DNA of 64,000 nt from Zygnema cylindricum (GCA_037447655.1 JBBHKE010001973.1:651954-715953); one strand, 5' to 3'. Positions 23,237-35,620 are shown, numbered from the stretch's first letter. Notes: generated from the sequence alone by a model not told the origin. Program-made: numbers and translations.

Positions 23237-23875
23237 AAAAAAAAAAAACGTTAATAAAACGTTTAAACCGTTTTTTAAAACAAAAAGACGTGGAAAACGG
23301 AAAGTCGAAACAATAATAATGTTTAAATTAAAAAAAAATTGCGGATGCATTTTTAAACGGAAGAGGGAGAGTGGGAGAGAGGGAGAGGAGAGAGGGAGAG
23401 GGAGTGAGGGGACTGGAGGGAGTGAGAGAGAGAAGTGGGAGGTAAAGATGTTTAAAACACCTAAAATATATAAAAAAAAAAACTGCAATATTTAAAAGAA
23501 ACTAACCGAAGTTTTGAATATTGACTGAGTGTAAACAGGAAGTTTCTCAAACAAAGAATGTTTTAACAGAAAATTTGTGAATCAAAGAGTGTTTAAACGG
23601 ATGAATTTCCACATTAAAAAGTTGAAACAAAAAATGTTATATGGAAAAATGTTGAAATAGAAAGAAGAAAAAAGTAAGAATGTTTAAACGGAAGAGGGAA
23701 GGCGGGAGGGAGAACGTAACTGTGTAAACTTTCTTTTTTTCAAAGAAAGAGTGTTAAACAAAAATTTTTTTTTTCTCCTAAAGACCGTTTTTTAACCAGA
23801 ATTTCGTATGACAAAACAGCGTTTAAACTGAATACTTTTCAACCAAAAGAGAGTTTAAACGGAAAAGTTTTTGAA
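23237..23875. repeat. Degenerate 'GTTTAAACGGAA' phrase repeats in CCDC22 intron 4
   Basis: Words close to gtttaaacggaa recur at irregular 40-90-bp intervals (near 23258, 23318, 23351, 23447, 23590, 23682, 23820, 23858), each followed by A/G-rich text, twice by gagggag tracts. The rest of the intron (22974-23236) is T- and G-rich filler. No gene is supported on either strand. Confidence 0.5.
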
Positions 23876-24118
23876 AAGGAAAAACAAAGAGAAGCGAGGG
23901 AGGGGAGGGAGGGAGGGAAAAAACAGGGAAATGGAGCACATGGAACTTACGGAATCCATTGAATCGATGCCGAAAAGTTTGACTCGGAGCGTTTATTTGC
24001 GAAGAATGGGAGACATCGTAAAAAATATTCGAAAACAGGATTTGGGTATAAAGGGGGTGATAAGGGACACGAGGGAACTGCAGAGAGAGAGCAATAGCAG
24101 TCAGGAACGTCTACACCG

Positions 24119-25293
24119 GTCACACTTTATGGCAATTCCTGCCTCCCTTCCCCTCCCCTCAGCCAGGAGGAGAGGGTCTCAATAAGGCATTTTTCTTTAT
24201 CAACTTTATTAATACAACCTCCTTCCCCCCCCCCTCTCCCCCCTCTCTTCCCCCCTCCCCCACCTCCCCCCTTTATGACCTTTGTCGTTCCCTTAAAGGT
24301 CCAAATATCACTTCATAACGCCTCAGTATAAGACAAAAAACGGAGCCTAATTTCCGGTTTTTTTCGTAGTTTTCTTCGTCCGAAATTCCTTTGGACTGAA
24401 TGTTGTGCCAAAAAATAAATAAATTTTGTTCCATGTACTGTGCGATCGTACTTTTTTTTGTCTTATGCTGCCGTCCACTGCCTGACCTTGTTGAGACCTA
24501 ACCCTAATCTTTACGTAACATTATTCTTAATTTTTTTTTAATATATGTAAATTAGTAGTTAATGGAAGCCGTACTGTTTTGGGAAAGATAGTACAAAACC
24601 ACACTTTTTTTACGGAAAAGTACATTTGTCAAAACTTTTAAGTGCGTCGGTATCAGGACAAAACGACATTTTTTTTTGGAAACTATGTTCGATTGGTCGA
24701 CGAGATTTGTATAGGTTTTTTTTATTAGGTGAAACATCTTCGGTAATATGTATTTATAAGTACAAAAAAACGACATAATTGTACGATGATATGTACTTTT
24801 TTGTTGTACTTTTTGTCTTCATGCATCTACTGGTTCACTCTCAAAGTTGAGGGTAACTTTCTTTTGTGTAATTATTCTACGAGATTCCCTTGTCGTATTT
24901 ACATTTTATTTATTTACTTTCTTTATCTATTTTTTTTGTGGGGTGGTAATTTTACAAAATCAACTGTTAAACATTTACACAAAATATAATAATAATAAGG
25001 GGGAGAGGTAAGGGAAAGAGAAGGGGGAAGGAGGAAGCAGGGGGAGGGAGATGGAAAGGAGGGGAGGAGGGAGGAGAAAAAAAGCACCAGCGAAACTGTT
25101 TAACGGATCTTTGTCTTTTTCTTTGTTTCTGTATACTGTTTCTGTTTTTGGTCCGACGAAGTTGTTGAACAAATACCGGACTAGTATTTTTTTTTTTTTT
25201 TTAAAAAACAAGTACCCTGAATGGTTTTCTGTGTATTTTTTTGTTTCTTATTTGTTTTTTTTTTTTTTTTTTGGTTTTGTCTTTTTGGTTCAG
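24119..25293 (+). other. CCDC22 intron 5 with C-rich and purine-rich tracts
   Basis: Contains a C-rich stretch (24220-24275), AT-rich filler and a purine tract (24998-25080). I searched for the short conserved CCDC22 segment between exons 5 and 6 and could not place it with confidence. Confidence 0.4.
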
Positions 25294-25570
25294 GGACGCC
25301 AAAACCGATCCGATTTTTCGACAATCGTACCGTCTTTTAAATGACATTCACGAAAATTTCGCAAAATCTGTTAATTTTGTTTCGGAAATGAGTAATTTTG
25401 GTCGAGAAATGGGCGATATTGAATCTAAAATAGAAGGTATGAAAAAACGACACCTGGACATAAGTCGAGTGAGTTTAGATCTCAAAGCGGTAAAATTAGA
25501 GAATAAAGAATTGGAAAAGAAAGCTTTCGAAAAAGGATTAATTGGTAATAGGACTATCAATAATAGGTAG

Positions 25571-26440
25571 TTCCATTAACCATAATAAGAAAAATGGGTC
25601 TTAAAATTTCGGAGAAAGGTGAAGTAGAAACGGAAATTAGTTTTATGTGTATTTAATCGGATGTGTTTTTTTCCAAAAGCGGTTGCTTTATGATCACGGA
25701 TGTGTTTTTTTTCTCCGTATGATTCGACCGTCTCTCACTCTCTCCCTCCCCTCCCTCTCCCATTTCCTCTCTCTTTTCTGGGTTTATTTTTGAGGATTTT
25801 GATTTTTGGTTTATTGGTTCTGGTTTGATATTCAAAACTATCTTTGAATAGTGGCCATCCTCTATTATTTTTTCTTTTTCTGTTTTTTATTCATTTATTT
25901 ATTTTTTGCTTAAACATTATAACTGAAGATTTTTTTTGTTTTCAAATTGGTCCCTATATAAACTTGCCGAACAATATGCTGAATGTTCTTTTTGTACAAT
26001 AATGTGAATTTTTATTTTTTAACATTCTATGGTGTTTAATCGTCCTACTGGATATGCTTAGAAAAGGACATGTTTCCACACTATTTGTGGTATCAAAGTA
26101 GAGCCTCAGTTGGAATGCGGATATAGGCTCTTAAAATTAACTGGTAGCAAAAATTAGTGTTAATTAATTAATTAAATAATTAATTAATTAAGCCTTGAGT
26201 TAGTTAATTTCAATTAACAATCATTCAAAAAATTGACAACCCTCCCCCTAACCCTGTACCCTTAGCTTTATTCTCACCTTTCCCAGTATCCTCTCTTACC
26301 CTTACCCTTTCCCCCTTAACTTACCATTAATCTTGTCATTACCCTCACCCTACCTCCAACATTACTTTCAAGGATAAAGTTAAGATTAACAAAAAAATAA
26401 AAAATGAGGTAAAGGTAAGGGGTGAGAGTGGCGGTATGTG
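25571..26440. other. Downstream of CCDC22, no gene
   Basis: AT-rich sequence with a CT tract (25733-25775), a TAAT palindromic stretch (26160-26195) and a CCCT/ACCC-rich stretch (26235-26360). No coding region or RNA gene that I can support. Confidence 0.5.
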
Positions 26441-26445
26441 TACTT

Positions 26446-26513
26446 AAAAGGTAAGGACAAATGTAAAGGTAAGGACAAATGTAAAGGTAAGGACAAATGT
26501 AAAGGTAAAGGAG
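26446..26513. repeat. 18-bp tandem repeat
   Basis: The unit ggtaaggacaaatgtaaa is repeated about 3.7 times without change. Translation gives a KDKCKG repeat, which I regard as a by-product. Confidence 0.9.
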
Positions 26514-27027
26514 AGAGATCCTCTCCCCTTGACCGCAATGCTATAGATAATTTTAGTCCCATGGTGTGTTGGAGATGTCTGGTTTTTTTCTTTTTTTTCG
26601 CTTGCCTTTGGATGAATTTCTTCCATACTCATTGTCAGCATTCTATCGAGGGAAAAGGTCTTGGGAGCTCTCTCCCTCCCGTTTTCACGGCTCTTATGAT
26701 AATCGAAAGAACTTGTGGACCTACAATTAAGGAAGGTTCAACCCTTCTTCAGCCTGTTATTCTGACTGTAGGTTCCCAACACAATTTTCTCCATTAAGGT
26801 TAGGGAACTTACTTGGTTGTGTCCCTAGTGTTGGTCTGGTATTTTGTAATCACATAATTATATCACTAGTGACATTGGACTTGTTTTTTTCCCACTTTTT
26901 TTTCTAGTTTGCTCCTTTCCTCCCGTTCGGTTTCTTTCACAATATTTTACTTTTCTGAGTCTTTCCCGTTTTCTTCTGTGTACATTATTTCAACTTTTTC
27001 ACCTTTTTCTTTCTACTTCCATCTACT

Positions 27028-27288
27028 CAGATGGTTTACCATCCCACATCGATGAAGCTGTTCTTATTAATGGAGTTGAATGGTGTCGGATTTAAATATA
27101 GCTAACTAGAAGTTAAAAGTTCAAAAATATGGGAAAGTATTAAAATTCAGTTGAATTGCTAAAATTTGGAAACGTTCACTGGAGTCAAGGTCATCAGCTG
27201 CAAACAGAGTCGAATGGAACTCAAATAGAGTTAGACATAATATCTTAAGAGACAGGATAAATTAAAAAGCAGGATGGTAAACCATCTG
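27028..27288. mobile_element. MITE with cagatggtttaccatcc ends (261 bp)
   Basis: Perfect 17-bp inverted ends: cagatggtttaccatcc (27028-27044) and ggatggtaaaccatctg (27272-27288). The interior is AT-rich and non-coding. No unambiguous target duplication. The family is unlike the CTACACCG elements elsewhere in the window. Confidence 0.7.
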
Positions 27289-29715
27289 GGTCTGGGGGTA
27301 AAAAAGCTGAAAAACTACAAGAAGGGCAACAAAGAACAAAGAAAGCAACATGAACACATCAAAATGGCAAAATGACATATTATCTCATAAAAATAACTAA
27401 CCAGGATTAGCAATGCAAACCACCGAGCAGTATTTACACTGTTTCCCCATGCAAACTCATTCGATACATGTGGCTGCAACTGTTCTATTACTGTCAACTG
27501 CAGCTTCAGACACTTAGCATCTTATCCTTTCCAGTATACTGACGATCTATTTGTTGTTAAAGGCCTAATAGTGAGGATGCGAAGTAAGAATTCAAAATGC
27601 TAAATAGCGCTATGAGACCAGGCCCGTACTTAGTGTTGCTAACACTGTTGTACGACTTCCAATCCAAGAGAGTAAATTCTGGATTAGTGATATTCCTAAT
27701 GTCAAAGAACATTGAACCTTATTCACAAACACATTGTTGAGAGTAGACAGCATGCTACGACAGCAGTCATTAACAAATAACATTCCTACTCACTTTTCAA
27801 AGCAAAACACATTTCAACTTAGGGTGTGGTTCGAAGAGTGAGGTTTATTACAGAATACTGTACTTAACCGTACCATGCCGTACTATCTATTCATGAGTTT
27901 ATAAAAAACAACATTTCAAAAAATAAGATTACGATTCTCTAAGGATCCAGGAGAAAACATTGACCGTCCCACTATATTTTGGTCTTCATCCGCGAAGTAA
28001 TCGCTCCATCCGCCTCTGTATAGGTGAACCTACCTCTCGGTGGTGAGTACACCGTCACAGAACCTCTAAAATCACTACACGTGGACGATTGACTTGTGCG
28101 ATGACAAAAGATAAACAACTTCACACATCCCCAAACTCACATCCTTTCAGACAAGGTGACTGTAAAATCTTTGAAGAAAAGTGCACATTCTTGCCACAAA
28201 CACTACAATTTTTGCCTACCTTCCAAAAGAAGTACGGTTTTTGCCTTCCAGCTTTATGGTTTCGAGCACTTATTTTTGTGGCTTGTTTTGAAATGCGATT
28301 TCAAATTGCGAAAGTACATGTACATGCTACATGCTACGCTACTTAATTGCGAAAGCACAGCTTGTGAAATGAAATTGGTCGGTTTTAAAACCTTGGACAA
28401 TTTTCAAGATTGAATCCTCAATTTACTGGAGCAACTCAAAATTGAGACACAAAACTTAATTAGAGACATTACGCGATGAAACCGAAGCCTCTGTAATACA
28501 GAAATATCACTGTGCTGTCCCTACTATTACAGAAACCTCCTGATGTAACAACACCGTTAAATCATGAGCTTAGCTTTCACTTCACAGTTTACATTCCACT
28601 TGCATGCAAAACATCTACCCTCACCATTTGCATTATTTCTACAATTTTTTATATCAAGATTTTAAAGTATTTTACTACATTTCATTAGATTCTACGTTTG
28701 TGCGAATATTTTTATATTCAATTCCCTTCATTTTCTATGAAAATTTACATATTCTTCCACATACAGATGAAATTAATACCAGTTAAAAGGGTTTGACAAG
28801 TTAAAACTTTTATCAACAGTATAGAGGAAACTCGCATGTGCTCAAAGGCGAAGTGAAAATGCAAAATCATAGCAAAAAGAAACACAAAATATGGAAAGAG
28901 TGCATAAAAACGGATGATAACCACACCACTGTAATTGTGGACAAAGGAATGCTCTGAGTCAGATTTGTTCTCCGTTTATGAATGATACACCTCACAACCT
29001 AACCAGCCTCCATGCAGAACTGCATCATCCAAATCCTACATTATAAAGACTTTCGCAATTTATATAGCCAGTGTTATTGATCTGTTTCTTGCCTTTTCAG
29101 TCTTCGTCAAAATAAATCTTCTAGATTTAGCTATGATATTTTCTCAGTTGTAACCTCATACACAACATAAACAACCACCCTTACCTCAAAAATGAAACAA
29201 TATATACACACAATCCCAATGTTTTCACACCAACATTTGTCAAAACCTTCAACGAACTTTATTCATACCAATGATAATAATGATCCAGTGGCAAAATTTT
29301 GCCACACTAAAAAACTTTCATCCAAGGCATTTAATTACTGGTATAATGACGTTCACGAATTCTGCCCTATTGTTGAGAGTTGAGGAACTGAACAGTTTTA
29401 GGTTTAACTGCTGATTCCATTACTCAAAACAACTTTACAAACAGAGCGGTTTAGCTTCTAAAGGCATACTGTACAATTTACACTCAAAATCGACAGTAAA
29501 AATACAAATTTATCCTCAATATGAGTGTAAATTTATGCAGTTATATACCCCCAAAAAAAGGCATAACTGTACAATTTATTCTCAAACTGAGGGTAAAACC
29601 TCAATGGTTAATCGCCATATCGTCAGGCAAAAAATCATAAAAAGTCTGTCTCTGGCTCCAGACCCACTGATGACCGGAAGTCGAATCAGAGTTGACATCG
29701 ACTCAAACTTGAGTC
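27289..29715. other. Intergenic, no gene recognised
   Basis: AT-rich DNA without recognisable coding motifs. Frames of 60-85 codons (for example 28089-28413) overlap each other, lack splice context and have no family resemblance. Confidence 0.5.
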
Positions 29716-29719
29716 AAAC

Positions 29720-29795
29720 CGATATTGACCCAAAACTGACCCGGCATTGACCCAAAACTGACCCGGCATTGACCCAAAACTGACGCGGCATCAAC
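29720..29795. repeat. 22-bp tandem repeat
   Basis: Unit gacccaaaactgacccggcatt occurs about 3.3 times, the last copy with one or two changes (gacgcggcatc). Confidence 0.85.
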
Positions 29796-29799
29796 CCAC

Positions 29800-30435
29800 T
29801 GTTGACTTGAAACAGAAACCTAAAAAACAAAATGTACGAGTTGAAAGCACTATTGTTGAATTACTGCAGAGAGCCACAACTGGACGGTAAAACCCTCCAC
29901 TGCCAGAAGTCGGCTGAAAAGAAAACACACCAATCATTATAGGAAATAACAATGGAGTTTTTCTCACTATAGTTCTGATGGACATGAGTAAAAACAATTG
30001 GAAACAATGGAGTGCTTACCCAAAACTACTTAGCATATCATAACATATAATGCGCATACAGAACAGGGTTACCACATGCAATGTTCCCAATTGTTATCAC
30101 AAATTTGAATTGCGTCCACAAGAAAGTTTACAATCTCCATGTAGGCCGAATACCAAAAAAAAAACAATTGGCTGGAGATAAAAATCCACAACAGTGAATC
30201 TCACAAACAATTTTTTTTTTGTTCCTTAGTATTCCTGTAGACAAAAATGGTGAAAATGAGATCGAGATCCATACCTTTTTGACCAAAGTAAGGTTACCTG
30301 CATGGCCACGAGATTAAAAGACACTCACCAACCGTAGACGCATAGCCGAATGAAATATCCGGACGATAAATATCCCTCCAATCCCACATGTAGAAGAAGA
30401 AGAAAGCTGCGAAGCCGCACATCAAATCTCCACCT
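29800..30435. other. Intergenic, no gene recognised
   Basis: AT-rich, with short A/T homopolymers; nothing that I can assign. Confidence 0.4.
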
Positions 30436-30502
30436 AATCGCACACACAGCAACCTCCACTCAGGTAGCCTGCTCTACCAGCTAAGCTACTCTACTGTACT
30501 CC
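30425..30502 (-). other. tRNA-like relic (possible SINE or tRNA pseudogene)
   Basis: On the minus strand the sequence TAGCTTAGCTGGTAGAGCAG (near 30460-30482) matches a tRNA D-arm/A-box almost exactly. The expected T-arm downstream is poor (ggtggagatttgatg in place of a GGTTCRANTCC box), and the acceptor stem does not close. It is therefore a decayed tRNA gene or the head of a tRNA-derived SINE, not a working tRNA. Confidence 0.35.
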
Positions 30503-32531
30503 TACCACATTATGAAAATAAAATAAATTGAAATAATAATGTTTTAAAATACCACATTGAAATTCAAGACAAAACATTTAGAATTTCACAACTCGAGTAG
30601 AAAAGAAAGACACATATCAGAGTACCACTGTAGAAAATAAAAATAACATTTAAAAAAAAAAAAAACAGTTGCATGTACAACATGTAATATAATCGTAGAA
30701 CTGATCTAGTGAAAAAATTTACACAACAAATACGGACACATTCATCCAAGACAATTTTTACACAAAAGGCCTAACAAGGTAGCAAAAAAACATGCAATAG
30801 GCGTGATTTAACACTGCAAATAGTGTGAAGCCCAAAGAAAGAACAAAAGATAACAACAACAGATTACAATGAAGTGAGAAACAACAGACGAAATACAAAT
30901 ATGACCAGACTACACAAGAATAATCAAGAATGTTGGGACAAGCCAAACAAATGAGAACATGCCAGAGTACAAATAGACAACATTCACATTATCACTTGGA
31001 CAACATTAATTGCACTAACTTCCAGTACATTATTTGCACATCATTGATCACTACAGGTGCATGAGACAAGTGGACACAAATGCACATCACAGTGCAGAAG
31101 GGACGATTTTTTCACCAAAAAAGACATTGGCCAACTCTAAGCTCCATTTATTAATCAGACTTGTTGTACATAATGGACCAGGCAGGGTTAGACAGTGGGG
31201 ACACTACTACGCTACCACCAATCACTAGCTGCTCCCAACCAAACCGACGTAGTACAACACTCTTCATTATCTGCCAAAACTGTAAAATATCCAACAGTTT
31301 CAACCACCACCACCACTTCTTCCTTTGGATGTAGAGCACTCACTTCTCAACTCCAAAAAAAACTTATATTATTTCAAAAAGACGTACCTCAAGAGACTAT
31401 CTCCAAAAGACTCACCTCAAAAGACTCATCTCCAAAGACTTATCTCTTTCCCTCTAGTCCCCATGGCCGAGGGAGCTCACGGGGCTCACCTGGCTGGCCC
31501 GATAGTGGGATATGCCAGTCTCAAAACCAGCACTGATACATACATACCTCACAAACTCGTATACAACATGAGGCCGGTGGAGCTTTATAAGGCTTTGGGC
31601 TTCCTCGGCTGGGGCCGGCAATAACATTCCGTCCCAACCAAGGGGGGGCTTTTTTGCCTGAAAGCGATATGCCCATATTACTGTCCGGCCTTATAAGAGA
31701 ATTATAAATGCCGGACTGGACGTTAAAGTCAGAAATTGAGAAAACTCTCGCTATCAACAACCGGTTTCATTTTTAGTTTCAGATCCCTCTGTTAAATACA
31801 CCACCTGTAAGGCTTCACAGACCTCCGATGTTCCAGCTCAAGAAGCTCAAGCTTCTCACGCTTCTTTTTCTCCCACATGTGTATGTGACCCAAATATTTT
31901 TTTCCACAACAAGCCAAACCCAGCCCAACCAGTCATGCGATAAAAAGACTGTCTCCCACTGCTCCAGTCTTCTCTAGGGCTGTACAATTAAGTTCACGCC
32001 AGCGACACCCGCCTCCAGACTCCACTTTCCTTTCTTCCTCGACTTTGTACCGTGCCCATTGACTTTCCCTTCAACAGCCGAGTGTCCGGCTGAGAGAGGC
32101 TGAGAGGCAACTGCTGCTGCCACTTTCAGCTGTGACCATAATAAACAGATAATGGACAGGAATCATTACAACTGTATTAGTACAACCTTAAAAAAACAAC
32201 TATACCCACACGAATAAAACTATATATCAACACAGCTGAAATGTGTATCAAGAATATTCATAAGTGAAATCTTTAGTAAAATATGTTTCGGCGCAACAGT
32301 ATGTGTCACGGAACAGAGTTATCAGCAGCGAGTACATATTAATAACAGGAGGATCGCAAACAATTATACATCAATAAAACTGCGGAAATTTTTCATAATT
32401 AACAACAGAAAGATTGTACAACTATACATCAATACGAGTGTAAATGAACAGAAACATCAACACTGCACATCAGAACAAACATGTACATTAACAAGTGTAA
32501 GTAAGAAGCTGAAGAGAGCTTTGAAGTGAAG
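30503..32531. other. 3' flank of the synthase gene, no further gene
   Basis: Mostly A-rich; a more GC-rich island lies at 31440-31660 with a short plus-strand frame starting MAEGAHGAHLAGP that I cannot relate to any family. Part of this may be the 3' UTR of the minus-strand synthase gene; no poly(A) signal could be singled out. Confidence 0.4.
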
Positions 32532-34926
32532 TTAGTAGAAGAATAATGGAAAACACACCTGCATGGCAGAAGCGTGTTGAGTATCACGCACTAGATCTCT
32601 CAATGTGCCGAGAGCCACATCATATCCTCGCATCACATGTCTACACGAAAGAAGAAACGAAGGACAAGAAAAAGTAGGGGTCAGACTTTTGAAACAAACC
32701 AGAAGTAAAAAAAACGCAAAACAACTGCTCTCAGAAACAAATAACTGCTAAATGCAAACATCAGACTGATCGTCAATGAAAAAGACGCCCTGAAATGCAT
32801 ACCGTTCCAGAATACAGAAAACAGTACAAGGAAAGAATCGAATATATAAAAAAGGTCCTTACCGCAATGTATGGTTGAGCACACGAGACACCCATACTTT
32901 GAAGAGGAGCTCTTCCCAATCAGAGTCACCTTTCTCAAAATTCTCCAAAAACTTCATATATGCATTGACCCAAGCCTCCTCGTCACAGAAAGACCAGCAT
33001 GGCCATTCACTTGCAAGTTGGAGACCCTGAAAACCGGACAAAAGAGCTGACGTCACCCCCGGTTGCTGAACAAAAAGACATCTTCATATCCATGACCAGG
33101 CTGACATCACCAAACAAAATCAATTTAATCGTGACTGGGCATAGCGAAATGTCAACAAACAGAACAAACAAGAATATGAGAAAAAATTACACAAATGTAC
33201 ACACGAGACTACAGCATACCTACCCAGTAGACCTAGCAAAACATGACAGATCTATGGCAGAGAACAAAGAAACTTTTACCATACGTAATCAAACTGAAAG
33301 CTGACACACAAAACTGCGGAAGGATAAAATCATAACAACCGTGTAAATGAATCTACATGAGAAGAAAAGATGTGTACACGACTCAAAACATGAGACTACA
33401 GAACCTTCACGCAGTGAAAGAGCGGAGTCTAATACAAAAAGATATCTTCTCAGAAAATGTAGAAAAAAAATCTATACCAGTAAACCGCAAAACTATTACA
33501 AAGGACAAGGTCAATGCTGGTAAGAATAACAAAAATCTACATACACATCAGACTGCAAAAAATAGTGACTCAGACAGACATTCAAAAGTGCAGGGTAAAA
33601 CACCCATACAGAACTTGCATACACACATACCTTCGAAAGGGACGGGTCAAAATGCTGCTGGAGTAATTCTCGTTGACGAGGAGTCCAGTTATCTTTCAAA
33701 AGCTTGAGGGTTTTCTCGACATCGTAACCAATCTTCTGTTTCACGAGCTCCGGTACTGCCTTTGCCGCCTCCATGCGGTGGATTCCTCGCTGCAATGCTG
33801 CATCATCGATCTTCTCATGCCGCAAAGTCTGTCCAACACCATCCACACCATCTTTCATTTAGAGGCTTTCAGAAATCGATGCACCTTCCAGAGGAATCAG
33901 AATAGTCAATCTTTTCATGTCGTAAGTCTGTATAAAACCAAACCACGAACACGATCCTTTTCCTTCCTTCAAACACTACAGAATCATCTAGCGTTTAAAG
34001 CAATCAAGTCAATTTTCTTTTAAGGGATGGGCACGTTTAGCGTTTAGGAAAGCGAGAATATCATATTCATTCAATTGAAATTGGTCACCCAAAAAATGCT
34101 AAAGATATTTACTAAATCATACAGAAAGTTGTTTGAAGTTGTAATACTAAAAGATGCTTTTAGAAATAATATTGGACAATGTTCAAACAAAGTAGCTGTA
34201 ACAACGAACCTGCATGGCGGCAAAGCACTCCACCAGCATTGTTCGAAGGTCCCGGAGTCCTCCATACAGTGCATGGACCTTCCCCTCCGGAATATAGACT
34301 TCCGCAACTCTCAGACCACCTTGAGCAGAAACAAAAGTGTACAGAGTGTCAATTCCCCAATCACTCTGGGAGCGCACTCTCTGGTCAGAGAACAAAAGCT
34401 CAACAGCTCTCCGAGTGAGGAGAAGCTCTCCTCCAAGAGGCTGTTCAATATGGGGAAGATTAGTATTAGGCCAAAGCAAGGCAAAACCAATTTTGGTAAC
34501 AAACCATGTTATCATAGCATCTGTGGAAGAGCGCGGGAAATAGTGTCGGACGACATCGAAATCCAAGTCAGCTTGTTTTTCTGCTTTAGTGATCCATTCG
34601 CAAGAAAAGGACACAATATCGGCATCGTAAAAGTGGATTCGCGAGTATTCCAGATGTTCCAGAAAGAAGGAAAGGGCAGTATTCATGCCATCTCCCTTGC
34701 CTCCTCGGAGATTTAAGCCGATACGCTTTTGTAAGAGTAGAATCACTTTCTTCCCAGTACGCTTTTCAATTGCCGGAATATTGCTTTCAATGGCGTGCCA
34801 TGTCTCTCCGCGGGAATATCCAACTCCAAGAACTGCAGATACACGAGGATGAGAGGCAGCTGTTTCTACGTTTCGTACGGCAACAGTGACATCCTCTTCC
34901 TTGAATGGAAAGCACACAAGCGACAT
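32532..34926 (-). CDS. MGS: Mannosylglycerate synthase (GT78), four exons
   Basis: Exons on the minus strand: 34926-34210, 33828-33631, 33026-32863 and 32640-32532, giving about 395 residues; bacterial MGS (Rhodothermus marinus) is 397. Intron borders are GT-AG (CAG|GTTCGT..GGACAG|ACT; AAG|GTATGT..TTTCAG|GGT; GCG|GTAAGG..GTAG|ACA). The start MSLVCFPFK aligns with the bacterial start. The GT-A catalytic half is in exon 1: DAD metal motif at residues 101-103 in HFYDADI, HYFPRSSTDAMITW, IEQPLGGELL, SDWGIDTLYTF, and H218 in the mobile loop. Later exons encode the helical C-terminus (IGYDVEKTL, NWTPRQ, DSDWEELLFKVW, RGYDVAL). The family transfers mannose from GDP-mannose to D-glycerate in one step, making the compatible solute mannosylglycerate; with no targeting signal it is probably cytosolic. 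All joins keep the frame, so it looks functional. The last exon could instead splice at CAG|GTGTGT near 32555. Confidence 0.93.
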
Positions 34927-35245
34927 ACTATAGTTAAAAGACTTTGGAATAACCTTGCAGTATACTGCACTAAAAAAAAAAAGGCTGCCTGCTCCCTTAA
35001 AAATTAAGCTTGTTAACAGCTGCTACGGTTATCTTTCAAATGATCGAATATGATGATGATGATGATGATGACGATGCTAACAATCAAAGCTAGTGGAATG
35101 TAATTGAAGAAACGCCTTGACTACAAAATTCTATAGTAAAATAAGTGACAACTTTGACTAGCGCAAGAAAACTGGAGAATCGTGCGAGAGGACTCCCTCA
35201 AAGATAGTGAGTAAGCGGAGATGTCTGGGCGCAAGGGCCTAGCTT
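34927..35245 (-). promoter_or_regulatory. 5' flank of the synthase gene
   Basis: No gene. Contains a (GAT)n microsatellite (35050-35072). The 5' UTR and promoter of the minus-strand synthase should lie here, but no TATA box or named element was clear enough to call. Confidence 0.3.
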
Positions 35246-35249
35246 TATA

Positions 35250-35620
35250 CTCTGAGGTGCAAGGTTGATGCAGCTGAGAGTTATGCAGCGTGTGACAGTC
35301 GTATGCCACGGATGGACAGAGAAAGGCGAGACCTCAAAATATGTTCGGAGCTGCACCGGTGATGCAGCTAGGGAGTTTAACAGTTTATGGAGCACGTTCA
35401 ATCGTATGCGCAGAAAGCAAAAGAATTCGGGTGAAAGGCGAGGCCACAAAATATGTTCTGCGGTGCAAACTGCGGCTGGGAGTTATGCAGGGAAAGACTT
35501 CAGATTATGTTCTGAGTGGCAAAGGTGATGTGATTTGGAATTATGCAGTGTGCTCCAAACCTTATGTACAGAGCGCAATGAGAGAAAGGCGAGACGGCGA
35601 CAGCCTCCAATGACACGATT
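35250..35620. repeat. Degenerate tandem repeat of roughly 100-120 bp upstream of MGS
   Basis: Three to four eroded copies share the words 'gatgcagct', 'gagagttatgcag', 'gaaaggcgag' and 'aaaatatgttc' in the same order (near 35265-35345, 35355-35460, 35465-35520 and 35525-35600). The repeats are too diverged for exact borders. Confidence 0.55.

Noticed and set aside
22974-23254. Continuation of CCDC22 exon 4 as an open frame
   Set aside because: Similarity to CCDC22 stops at the CAG|GTGCAC donor; the following T/G-rich text is intron-like, and exon 5 resumes in phase at 23927.
26235-26360. CCCTAA-like text as an interstitial telomere
   Set aside because: Only irregular ccctaacc/acccttac words, no tandem CCCTAAA repeats.
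28089-28413. Two overlapping 85-codon frames
   Set aside because: No family resemblance, no splice context, AT-rich intergenic composition.
31459-31623. Short GC-rich frame starting MAEGAHGAHLAGP
   Set aside because: Unrecognised, about 50 codons, no support beyond composition; left as part of the MGS 3' flank.
34075-34716. Plus-strand frame of 213 codons
   Set aside because: Shadow of MGS exon 1, which is supported by full-length family similarity on the minus strand.
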